This document shows, one piece after another, positions 24,714 to 31,994 of a DNA stretch of 33,154 nucleotides. The translations under genes and the position numbers were made by a program. A model generated the notes under the pieces. That model made no database searches. It worked only from the letters and a program-made list of their open reading frames with translations, and was not told the DNA's origin. Position 1 is the first letter of the stretch; each line of letters opens with the position of its first letter. The DNA comes from Acidobacteria bacterium UBA2999. GTDB lineage: Bacteria; Acidobacteriota; Vicinamibacteria; Vicinamibacterales; UBA2999. Where the stretch lies: the NCBI GenBank assembly GCA_002346475.1, contig DDZV01000042.1:15045-48198 (forward strand). Reading direction: 5' to 3'.

Positions 24714-25607
24714 ATGATTAAATCCATGACAGGGTTTACCTCAATTACTAATGAAGGTGAGGTCGCTGCAATTGAAGTAACAATCCGAACGGTTAATCAT
24801 CGTTTTCTTGATCTTCATCTTCGGATTCCAAAATCCATTGCTGAGTTTGAAGCGCGCATTCGAACAATTATTCAGAAATTTATTGCACGAGGTCGTGTGG
24901 AAATAACTATCTCATTACAGCAACATCGGCCGACAGTTCCAGTTATTGAATTGCGTGAGGACGTTATCAATGCTTTAGCTAAGGCGCTTGATAAAGCTCG
25001 TGATGATGGCCTGATTACAGGAACATTAACGCCAGGAGATTTACTAGGTCTTCCTCAGGCACTGTCCATTCGTGAACAGGATGATCTATTAGATCCATCC
25101 AACAAAGACAAACTCACCGATAGCATTGAGAATGTTCTTGTACAAGCATGTCAAGATCTTGATGGAATGCGCGTGCGTGAGGGGGATCAATTACGTTCAG
25201 ATTTGGAAGCTCATAAACTACGATTGGGAGAACTGATAAAGGAGGTATCTCTAACAGCAGACAGTGGAAGCGACGATCTTAAAAAGCGACTAAATGATCG
25301 TATTGTCGAATTGTCATCTGGACTAACGATAGACGAGAGCATGTTAGCTCAAGAGGTAGTACGGTTTGCCCACAGATCGGATATTAGTGAAGAGCTAGTC
25401 CGTTTGCGGGCACACTTGGATCATTGGGACGTATTAGCTAATAGTGAAGGCCCCTGTGGTCGTAAACTCGACTTCTTGCTTCAAGAAATGAACCGGGAAG
25501 CTAATACAATTGGTGCGAAGGCGGATGGTCTTCAAATATCTGAGTTGGTTATCTCAGTTAAATCTGAATTGGAGCGCATGCGCGAGCAAATCCAGAATGT
25601 CGAATAG
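24714..25607 (+). CDS. yicC: YicC family endoribonuclease-like protein
   Basis: This 297-residue YicC-family protein begins with the hallmark MIKSMTGF and ends with the conserved DUF1732 domain, including GPCGRKLDFLLQEMNREANTIGAKA near residues 244-268. E. coli YicC has been described as an endoribonuclease involved in small-RNA turnover; the family role elsewhere is less clear. Length is normal. The ATG lies 3 bp after the exporter stop with GAGGT at 24704-24708 as ribosome-binding site. The gene overlaps gmk by 11 bp. The yicC-gmk order is widely conserved in bacteria and marks a move out of the glycan locus into housekeeping genes, though no promoter boundary is visible between them. Confidence 0.95.
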   Translation: MIKSMTGFTSITNEGEVAAIEVTIRTVNHRFLDLHLRIPKSIAEFEARIRTIIQKFIARGRVEITISLQQHRPTVPVIELREDVINALAKALDKARDDGLITGTLTPGDLLGLPQALSIREQDDLLDPSNKDKLTDSIENVLVQACQDLDGMRVREGDQLRSDLEAHKLRLGELIKEVSLTADSGSDDLKKRLNDRIVELSSGLTIDESMLAQEVVRFAHRSDISEELVRLRAHLDHWDVLANSEGPCGRKLDFLLQEMNREANTIGAKADGLQISELVISVKSELERMREQIQNVE

Positions 25608-26220
25608 CCGAGGTCAACTATTTATCGTATCTGCACCGTCTGGTACTGGGAAGACGACTCTTGTTAAGCAGCTTGCTCAAGTAACACCTAAACTTCAAGT
25701 TTCTCGGTCTTATACTTCTCGTTCTGCACGGTCAGACGAATGCGATGGCGTGGACTATAATTTTGTGACGCGTGAACGTTTTGATGAGATGGTTCGTTCG
25801 GCTGCTTTTTTAGAGTGGACTGAAGTTTTTGGTAATTACTACGGTACATGTGCTGAAGACGTTGAGCGTGTACTTGCGAGTGGTGATGACTTAGTGCTTG
25901 TCATTGAAGTACAAGGAGCTAATCAAATTAGAGCTAGAGGTATTTCACATCGTTCTATTTTTATTCTTCCACCATCGGCAGCGATTCTTAAGCAGCGGCT
26001 AAGGGGTCGTAGTAAGGACAGTGAAGATCAGATTCGCCGTAGATTTAATACAGCAAGTCAAGAAATAGGCGAGTTGGGCACTTACGATTATTTAATCATT
26101 AACGACAATGTCGATCAGAGTGTTGCGCAACTGCAAGCAATTATAGTAAATAAAGAAGCTGAAGAATTTCGAATGGAAGCTATGAAAAAGGTCGCAGATT
26201 CAGTGGTTAAGACGTTTTGA
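25597..26220 (+). CDS. gmk: Guanylate kinase
   Basis: Guanylate kinase phosphorylates GMP or dGMP to the diphosphate. From the ATG at 25597 the protein has 207 residues, the usual size. The P-loop APSGTGKT is at residues 13-20. The GMP-binding region keeps Tyr39, Arg42, Arg45 and GVDYNFV, although the usual TTRxPRxGE reads TSRSARSDE. FGNYYGT and the RLRGRSKD-type lid follow. The open frame extends 29 codons further upstream, but those would lie wholly inside yicC and have no family counterpart, so the short form is chosen. It overlaps yicC by 11 bp. rpoZ, often next, is absent. Confidence 0.95.
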   Translation: MSNSRGQLFIVSAPSGTGKTTLVKQLAQVTPKLQVSRSYTSRSARSDECDGVDYNFVTRERFDEMVRSAAFLEWTEVFGNYYGTCAEDVERVLASGDDLVLVIEVQGANQIRARGISHRSIFILPPSAAILKQRLRGRSKDSEDQIRRRFNTASQEIGELGTYDYLIINDNVDQSVAQLQAIIVNKEAEEFRMEAMKKVADSVVKTF

Positions 26221-26241
26221 AAGGGAGAAGTTTTTAATCAG

Positions 26242-27471
26242 ATGTCTTTAGTTGCACTTGGTGTCACCGGAGGAATTGGGGCTTACAAGGCTGTAGAGAT
26301 TTGTCGAGGTCTCCAGCAGCAAGGTCATGAGGTGGTAGTGATCATGACCCATACAGCTACTCGTTTCGTGGGCCCGCTAACATTTGAAGCAATCACTCAA
26401 CGTCCTGTAATAACTTCGCAATGGAAGCCTGGTGCTAATGCGGACATCGAGCACATTTCTATTGCTACTGACATTAAGTTGCTTTTAGTTGCTCCTTGTA
26501 CAGCCAACATAATCGGTAAATTTGCAAATGGGATCGCTGACGATTTCTTGACTTCGCTTTACCTTGCAACAACTGCTCCTGTCATGATCGCGCCAGCCAT
26601 GAATACAAACATGTTTTCGCATGCTTCGGTTCGGAAGAACATAGCAACACTGAATAGTCAGGGTGTGAAGTTTGTTGAGCCTGGAGAGGGCTATTTAGCA
26701 TGTGGCTGGATTGGGAAAGGTCGCCTAGCTGAGCCTGACAAAATTATCAACGAAGTTGCTTCTTTGTTGGCACCTTCTACAAAAACCCTTCGTGGGAAGC
26801 GGGTTCTCGTTACAGCAGGACCTACTTACGAAGACATCGATCCAGTACGTTTTCTTGGTAATCGTTCAAGTGGACGGATGGGTTTTGAAATGGCAGCAGA
26901 GGCAAAACGACGTGGTGCACATGTAATATTAATCACAGGTCCGTCAACAATTGAGCCAGTTGAAGTTGACATTTTAGAACATGTACGTTCGGCAGCTCAG
27001 ATGCATGAAGCAGTCCTTAGACTTTCAGTGGACGTGGATGCTGTAGTGATGGCCGCAGCTGTGGCAGATTATACGTTTAAGGCTCCGTCGCGCGAGAAGC
27101 TTTTAAAGCAAGATGAAACGATGGTCCTTGAATTAAGTCGGACTGCCGATATCTTGGCTGAGCTAGGCAAAGCTTGGGCCCAGACATCTTCATCAGCACC
27201 AGTGTTGGTTGGGTTTTCAGCTGAAACCAATCAAATGATCAAGCATGCGCGAAAGAAACTTCTTTCGAAACAAATTGATCTCATTGTTGCGAATGATATC
27301 TCGAAGCCAGATAGTGGGTTTGATGTTGATACCAATGCAGTTACGATTATTGGGGCAGACGGTGAGCAAGAAATCCCTACCCAGCAGAAGAGTGCCATTG
27401 CTTCAGTTATTTTTGATCGGATCGAGTCGATACTTCCCACCAAACGTCGCTTGTCTCCAGTAAAAACATAA
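26242..27471 (+). CDS. coaBC: Bifunctional phosphopantothenoylcysteine decarboxylase / phosphopantothenate-cysteine ligase
   Basis: CoaBC catalyses two consecutive steps of coenzyme A synthesis: joining 4'-phosphopantothenate to cysteine with CTP, then FMN-dependent decarboxylation to 4'-phosphopantetheine. The 409-residue protein has the N-terminal CoaC flavoprotein domain with His71, PAMNTNM containing Asn121, and Cys154 in ACGWIGKGR, each offset by four from E. coli His75, Asn125 and Cys158. The CoaB domain begins near residue 183 with RVLVTAGPTYEDIDPVRFLGN, including Asn207, and carries the KLLK motif at 286-289. All catalytic residues appear intact. An AGGGAG element lies 14 bp before the ATG, a long spacing. 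It sits 21 bp after gmk and 5 bp before udg. Confidence 0.96.
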   Translation: MSLVALGVTGGIGAYKAVEICRGLQQQGHEVVVIMTHTATRFVGPLTFEAITQRPVITSQWKPGANADIEHISIATDIKLLLVAPCTANIIGKFANGIADDFLTSLYLATTAPVMIAPAMNTNMFSHASVRKNIATLNSQGVKFVEPGEGYLACGWIGKGRLAEPDKIINEVASLLAPSTKTLRGKRVLVTAGPTYEDIDPVRFLGNRSSGRMGFEMAAEAKRRGAHVILITGPSTIEPVEVDILEHVRSAAQMHEAVLRLSVDVDAVVMAAAVADYTFKAPSREKLLKQDETMVLELSRTADILAELGKAWAQTSSSAPVLVGFSAETNQMIKHARKKLLSKQIDLIVANDISKPDSGFDVDTNAVTIIGADGEQEIPTQQKSAIASVIFDRIESILPTKRRLSPVKT

Positions 27472-27476
27472 GGTCT

Positions 27477-28244
27477 ATGACTCGTAACGAGCTAAGGGCC
27501 CATCTCGATTTTTTCAGTGAGTTGGGTATCAGTGGTGTTAGTCATGATGTGGAATGGCGAGCACGCAGAGATGGATCTGAACCATTCAAAAACGAAGCAC
27601 TTAAAAATGCTTCATCTAAAGATGAACTAGGGGCATTAACTAAATCTATTGAGAAGTCAGCGACATCTGGTACGAAGGACGTTCAACTTCCAGGGGAAGC
27701 TCTTGTAGTATTGCGGGAAGATCTTGGTGACTGCACTCGATGTAAGCTACACAGCTTAGGGCGTAAAAATATTGTATTTGGTGTCGGCAATCCTGAAGCT
27801 GATTTAATGTTCATAGGTGAGGCTCCAGGTAGTGCAGAGGATATCCAAGGCGTGCCATTTGTTGGTAGGGCTGGTCAACTTCTCACAAAGATTATTGAGT
27901 CTATTGGATTGGAAAGAGACCAGGTCTATATTGCGAATGTCATAAAATGTCGACCGCCGAATAATCGTAATCCAGAGGCAGATGAAGTTGAGCAATGTCT
28001 CCCTTTTTTGTTTGGTCAGATAGATATTATTAAGCCTAGGATTATTGTGGCGCTTGGAAGATTTGCTGCTCAGTCACTGCTGGAGACCTCTGAAACAATA
28101 ACAAGTCTTCGGGGGCGTGAGCACCAGTGTCGTAGTTCTATCCTTATTGCGACTTACCATCCCGCATATTTACTCAGAAATCCAAGTGCTAAGCGTGATG
28201 TGTGGGAAGATATGAAACGTGTTCGCACATTATTGTCAGTTTAG
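27477..28244 (+). CDS. Type-4 (Fe-S) uracil-DNA glycosylase
   Basis: This 255-residue family 4 uracil-DNA glycosylase excises uracil from DNA to start base-excision repair. Four cysteines that bind the [4Fe-4S] cluster are visible: Cys86 and Cys89 in CTRC, Cys158 in VIKCRPPNNR and Cys174 in EVEQC. The uracil-pocket motif GEAPG is at 114-118, and the second active-site motif HPAYLLRNP starts at His228. An N-terminal extension of about 75 polar residues precedes the catalytic domain. Similar low-complexity extensions are common in this family and sometimes relate it to phage SPO1 polymerase-like annotations. The ATG lies 5 bp after coaBC with AGGT just before it. The coaBC-udg-priA order supports an operon. 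Confidence 0.94.
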   Translation: MTRNELRAHLDFFSELGISGVSHDVEWRARRDGSEPFKNEALKNASSKDELGALTKSIEKSATSGTKDVQLPGEALVVLREDLGDCTRCKLHSLGRKNIVFGVGNPEADLMFIGEAPGSAEDIQGVPFVGRAGQLLTKIIESIGLERDQVYIANVIKCRPPNNRNPEADEVEQCLPFLFGQIDIIKPRIIVALGRFAAQSLLETSETITSLRGREHQCRSSILIATYHPAYLLRNPSAKRDVWEDMKRVRTLLSV

Positions 28245-28269
28245 TCTAGCCATCCACGCTTCGTGATTA

Positions 28270-30516
28270 GTGAGCTCGCATCTAATATCTGTTGCCGTTC
28301 CCGTCCCGTTCCTTGACCTGCTGACATACCGGGTTCCAAGTTCCATTAAAGTACCGCCAGTGGGTGCCAGAGTTCGAGTTCCACTCGGATCGCGCACAGT
28401 CACTGGTTGTGTTGTTAGTTCCAAAAGTGTTCCTGCACCTACAGTAGAACTTCGTGACCTCACCGCTGTCCTTGATTCAACGCCCTTCCTTCCAACGACC
28501 GTGGTAAGCCTTTGTCAGTGGGTGGCTGACTACTACATGACTGGCATTGGAGATGTTATTTCTGTCGCGATGCCACCAGGGGCAAAGAAGAGGATCTCAT
28601 CTTATAAACTGCAACCTATTACTACTGCAACAGTTGAGGGGCTTGCGATAGTTCACAATACTAAAAATATAGACTTGCGAGGACTTGGTCAGAAACAAAT
28701 AGTTGCATTGCAATTGCTTTCAGAAAATCCATCTGGAATGTCTTCAGCTGCGTTACGTCAGAAGAGTATTGGTGGAGATGTTGTCAATCGACTTGTGCGT
28801 CGCGGTCTTGCAACTATTAGAAAGGAGCCTGAGAATCGAGATCCTTTTCAAGGCACTGAATCGACTTATGACGTGCAGCCGAGCAAAGTACAGACACTGA
28901 CAAAGGAACAGAGAGCAGTCCTTGCATCCTGTCAAGAACTTGCAGATTTACAGAGTTTCCGCGTAGCTCTTTTGCATGGAGTAACGGGGAGTGGAAAAAC
29001 AGAAGTGTATTTACGGTTGGCAGAACATGTCCAGAAGTCAGGTCACCAGGTATTGCTTATGGTTCCAGAGATCGCTTTGACATCAGGGATAGCAGCACAG
29101 TTTAGAAGCGTTTTTGGTGAACGAGTTGCGATTCAACATAGTGGACTCAGTGACGGTGAACGGCATGACCAATGGCAGCAAATTCGGCATGGGAAAGCCG
29201 ATATTGTTGTTGGAACGAGATCTTCGGTATTTTGTCCGCTGAGCAAGCTTGGTTTAATCATTGTCGATGAGGAGCATGACAATTCTTACAAGCAAGAAGA
29301 GTCGCCACGGTATCACGGTCGAGATGTTGCCATTTTGCGAGGGAGTCGTGCACAGGCTCTGGTGCTCCTTGGGTCAGCAACACCATCGATGGAATCTTAT
29401 CAACATTGTATAACTGGGAAATATGTTCATCTTCGACTTGACCGGCGGGTACTTGACCGTCCGCTCGCGGATGTTCACATCGTTAACATGCGTGATGAGA
29501 TGGCCACGCAGGGACCCGATGTAGTGATTAGCCGAGATCTTGAACAAGGAATACGTGCTCGATTAGAACGAAGCGAGCAAGTGCTAGTGTTGCTCAACAG
29601 GAGGGGTTATTCAGCAGTCGTCTTTTGCAGGCAGTGCGGTGATGCCTTTGAATGTCCGAATTGTAGTATTTCATTGACTGTTCATCGTGCTCGCACTGGT
29701 GGCTGGCGCGCACAGTGTCATTATTGCGATTACTCCATTACTGTTCCAAAGCAATGTAGAAAGTGTTCCGCACCGTACCTTGAGCAAGCTGGATTTGGCA
29801 CAGAGAGAGTTGAACAAGAGATCGCCTCAATCTTTCCAGAAGCACGAGTCGCTCGTATCGATAGTGACACCATTCGTCGTCGTGGTGTCCTTACAGAGCG
29901 GCTAACAAGCTTTGCTCGAGGAGAGCTTGACATCATTGTTGGCACACAAATGATTGCTAAAGGACATGACTACCCACGTGTGACTCTCGTAGGAGTTATA
30001 TCTGCGGATGTAGGTCTTGGGCTAGCTGATTTTCGTGCCTCTGAGCGTGCGTTTCAGCTTTTGACTCAAGTAGCTGGACGTGCCGGTCGAGGTGAACGGA
30101 TAGGTGAAACTATTGTGCAGACGCTCTACCCGGACCATTACAGTATTGCTCTTGCCCGGCAGCAGGACTATTCAGCATTTTTTAAACACGAAGTAGTCTT
30201 TCGTCGTGGGATGCGCTATCCACCATTCTATGCATTGATTAACATCATTGTTCATGGGCGCACGCTCTCAGCATCTTTTGAAACAGCTAAGATGATTGCT
30301 CAAAAATTATCACTTGTTTCGACTGATGGACAATTCTCTGTGCTTGGTCCTGCACCAGCACCAATCGTACGGATTCGCGGGCAACACCGAGTCCAACTAT
30401 TCTTAAAAGGCACACACCGGACCTTGATGCGTAAGGCTCTTGAGCGTGTGTTAGCTGAGATGCCGAAAGTACGCAAGCGCATTACCGTAGACGTTGACCC
30501 AGTCTCTGTTCTCTAA
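28270..30516 (+). CDS. priA: Primosomal protein N' (replication restart helicase PriA)
   Basis: PriA recognises abandoned replication forks and reloads the replicative helicase. The 748-residue protein has an N-terminal 3'-end-binding domain (~1-100), a winged-helix-like region, then superfamily 2 helicase lobes with Walker A GVTGSGKT at 237-244 and DEEH at 333-336. Eight cysteines of the two zinc sites are all present: 453, 456, 462, 465, 483, 486, 496 and 499. The second lobe has GTQMIAKGHDYP and QVAGRAGRG. The start is GTG at 28270; an in-frame TGA at 28264-28266 rules out a longer form, and no ribosome-binding site is evident. It is 25 bp after udg and probably ends the yicC-to-priA unit, since a hairpin covers its stop. 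Confidence 0.96.
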   Translation: MSSHLISVAVPVPFLDLLTYRVPSSIKVPPVGARVRVPLGSRTVTGCVVSSKSVPAPTVELRDLTAVLDSTPFLPTTVVSLCQWVADYYMTGIGDVISVAMPPGAKKRISSYKLQPITTATVEGLAIVHNTKNIDLRGLGQKQIVALQLLSENPSGMSSAALRQKSIGGDVVNRLVRRGLATIRKEPENRDPFQGTESTYDVQPSKVQTLTKEQRAVLASCQELADLQSFRVALLHGVTGSGKTEVYLRLAEHVQKSGHQVLLMVPEIALTSGIAAQFRSVFGERVAIQHSGLSDGERHDQWQQIRHGKADIVVGTRSSVFCPLSKLGLIIVDEEHDNSYKQEESPRYHGRDVAILRGSRAQALVLLGSATPSMESYQHCITGKYVHLRLDRRVLDRPLADVHIVNMRDEMATQGPDVVISRDLEQGIRARLERSEQVLVLLNRRGYSAVVFCRQCGDAFECPNCSISLTVHRARTGGWRAQCHYCDYSITVPKQCRKCSAPYLEQAGFGTERVEQEIASIFPEARVARIDSDTIRRRGVLTERLTSFARGELDIIVGTQMIAKGHDYPRVTLVGVISADVGLGLADFRASERAFQLLTQVAGRAGRGERIGETIVQTLYPDHYSIALARQQDYSAFFKHEVVFRRGMRYPPFYALINIIVHGRTLSASFETAKMIAQKLSLVSTDGQFSVLGPAPAPIVRIRGQHRVQLFLKGTHRTLMRKALERVLAEMPKVRKRITVDVDPVSVL

Positions 30517-30531
30517 TCAGAACAATTTTTT
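30507..30531 (+). terminator. Intrinsic terminator at the end of priA
   Basis: TGTTCT (30507-30512) pairs with AGAACA (30519-30524) around a 6-nt loop, followed after one base by six T (30526-30531). The priA stop codon TAA (30514-30516) lies in the loop. The stem is short, but stem, loop and T-run are in the right order, and the next gene is convergent. Confidence 0.5.
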
Positions 30532-30547
30532 AAAGTAGTGAAACTGG

Positions 30548-31534
30548 TTACATGGATTGGATCGGCGACGGCGTGAAACAAAGGATAAACATTACTAATG
30601 CAAAGATAGCAAGGTATATTCGATTCCGGTCAAGTGGCACATCTTCGTCTGTTGTACGAGGGTGATGCAGTCCAAATGCGAGAAGCATGCCAATCGTTAT
30701 GAACGTCCAAATTGCCCACGATGAAGAAACGAAGCTTAGACCTATAAGACAAAACACCATCAGGAGTGTAAGAGCTGAGGATCGACGTCCTAGTACTGTG
30801 TATGAAATGTGACCTCCATCAAGTTGTCCAATTGGGAATAAATTTAAGGCTGTTGCTAAAAGTCCAAACCAAGCAGCGAATGCCATGGGATGCATATTAA
30901 TGGTGTAGCCAGGAGGTAACGCTCCCCATTCAAGCCATATGACAAATTGAAAAAGCAATGGCTCACCGAGTTCTATCAGGTTCTCAGCACCAATAGGAAT
31001 TTCTGTAGCTCTTGACATGCCAATGCCGAGGAGTAGGACTGGAATAGCAATTACAAAACCGGCAATAGGACCTGCAATACCAATATCGAATAGCTGTTGT
31101 TTCGTGGGAATTGGTTGTCTGATTCTGATGAAAGCTCCGAGAGTTCCAGTTAACGGTATTGGGGCTGGCAGGAAATAGGGAAGCGAGGTATCCACGTTGT
31201 AGTATCTACAGGTCAGATAATGTCCCATCTCGTGTGCGCCAAGAATTGCGAGGATTGGCAGGCTGTACCAGAGACCGTTTAGATAAATCTCAGTAGTTGT
31301 TAAATCTATTGCATTGCTTCCAAAGTTCTGGATAAAACCAAGATAGTGACATCCTCCAGCCATGGTTGTTGTAATGAGGGTGACAATGAAGAGGGCTAGG
31401 TACTTCCATCTTCGATCATGTTGTTGCCGATGCGACAACAGTGCTTTTTCTGGTTCCTGATTGTTCGGGATTTGATGGATTAAGTCTCTGGATTCAGAGT
31501 CGGAAGTGTTGGAATTCACAGATACTGCAAGCAA
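30548..31534 (-). CDS. Site-2 protease family (M50) membrane metalloprotease
   Basis: This 328-residue multi-pass membrane protein has the zinc-protease motif HEMGH at residues 101-105 inside a membrane segment and the distal LDG motif in NLFPIGQLDGGH at 231-242, which together define the M50/site-2 protease family. Hydrophobic segments lie near 46-65, 88-108, 150-172, 215-235, 255-285 and 305-320. The first ~45 residues are polar and likely cytoplasmic. No PDZ domain is present, unlike RseP, so it resembles the compact, plant-EGY-like branch that often has unknown substrates. The start is TTG at 31532-31534; a TGA eight codons upstream prevents extension, and no ribosome-binding site is seen, so the start is tentative. 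It is 56 bp downstream of the HU gene. Confidence 0.9.
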   Translation of the reverse strand: MLAVSVNSNTSDSESRDLIHQIPNNQEPEKALLSHRQQHDRRWKYLALFIVTLITTTMAGGCHYLGFIQNFGSNAIDLTTTEIYLNGLWYSLPILAILGAHEMGHYLTCRYYNVDTSLPYFLPAPIPLTGTLGAFIRIRQPIPTKQQLFDIGIAGPIAGFVIAIPVLLLGIGMSRATEIPIGAENLIELGEPLLFQFVIWLEWGALPPGYTINMHPMAFAAWFGLLATALNLFPIGQLDGGHISYTVLGRRSSALTLLMVFCLIGLSFVSSSWAIWTFITIGMLLAFGLHHPRTTDEDVPLDRNRIYLAIFALVMFILCFTPSPIQSM

Positions 31535-31590
31535 GGAGTCCGTGTTGGCTATATTAAATCAGTAAAGCACCAAACCAGTACTCGTCAGTC

Positions 31591-31860
31591 TTAGCCCAGA
31601 TTTTGCAGGTCCTTACCAGGTTTAAAACGTATTGTTCGACCGGGAGGAATACGTACTTCTTTTCCTGTGCGTGGATTACGGCCGATTCCGCGTTTTCGGG
31701 GTTTGACCTGGAATACACCAAAACCCCGAAGTTCAATGCGGTCACCCCGTTGCATCGAGAGACGCATTGCATCTAAGACAGCATCCACCGCCACTTCAGC
31801 CTTCACCTTAGTGATTTCGGCAATTCTCGAAACCTCATTGACGATGTCTACCTTGATCAT
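31591..31860 (-). CDS. HU/IHF-family DNA-binding protein
   Basis: This 89-residue nucleoid protein has the full HU fold. N-terminal helices run from residues 3 to ~40, followed by the GDRIELRGFGVFQV beta-sheet, the DNA-intercalating arm with RNPRTGKEV around residues 60-68, and the C-terminal helix ending KPGKDLQN. HU bends and compacts DNA without strong sequence preference; whether this copy forms homodimers is unknown. The ATG has AAGGA seven bases upstream. A near-consensus promoter (31889-31917) lies just before it with a predicted leader of about 20 nt, fitting a highly expressed gene. It is divergent from der. Confidence 0.95.
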   Translation of the reverse strand: MIKVDIVNEVSRIAEITKVKAEVAVDAVLDAMRLSMQRGDRIELRGFGVFQVKPRKRGIGRNPRTGKEVRIPPGRTIRFKPGKDLQNLG

Positions 31861-31888
31861 TCTGTTATCCTTTTTAATACCTGTAACT

Positions 31889-31917
31889 ACTATAAAAAGA
31901 GCAACTTACGCTGTCAA
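31889..31917 (-). promoter_or_regulatory. Sigma-70 type promoter of the HU gene
   Basis: On the - strand, TTGACA (31912-31917) is followed after exactly 17 bp by TATAGT (31889-31894), a 6/6 and 5/6 match. Transcription would start near 31882, about 20 nt before the HU ATG. This is the best promoter in the window. Confidence 0.78.
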
Positions 31918-31994
31918 GGCGACACGATAATTTTGATTTCAAGAACCGGTCTCGACTTGTGACTGCAAATCGAGCCATAGTCAGAGTTGCCTCT

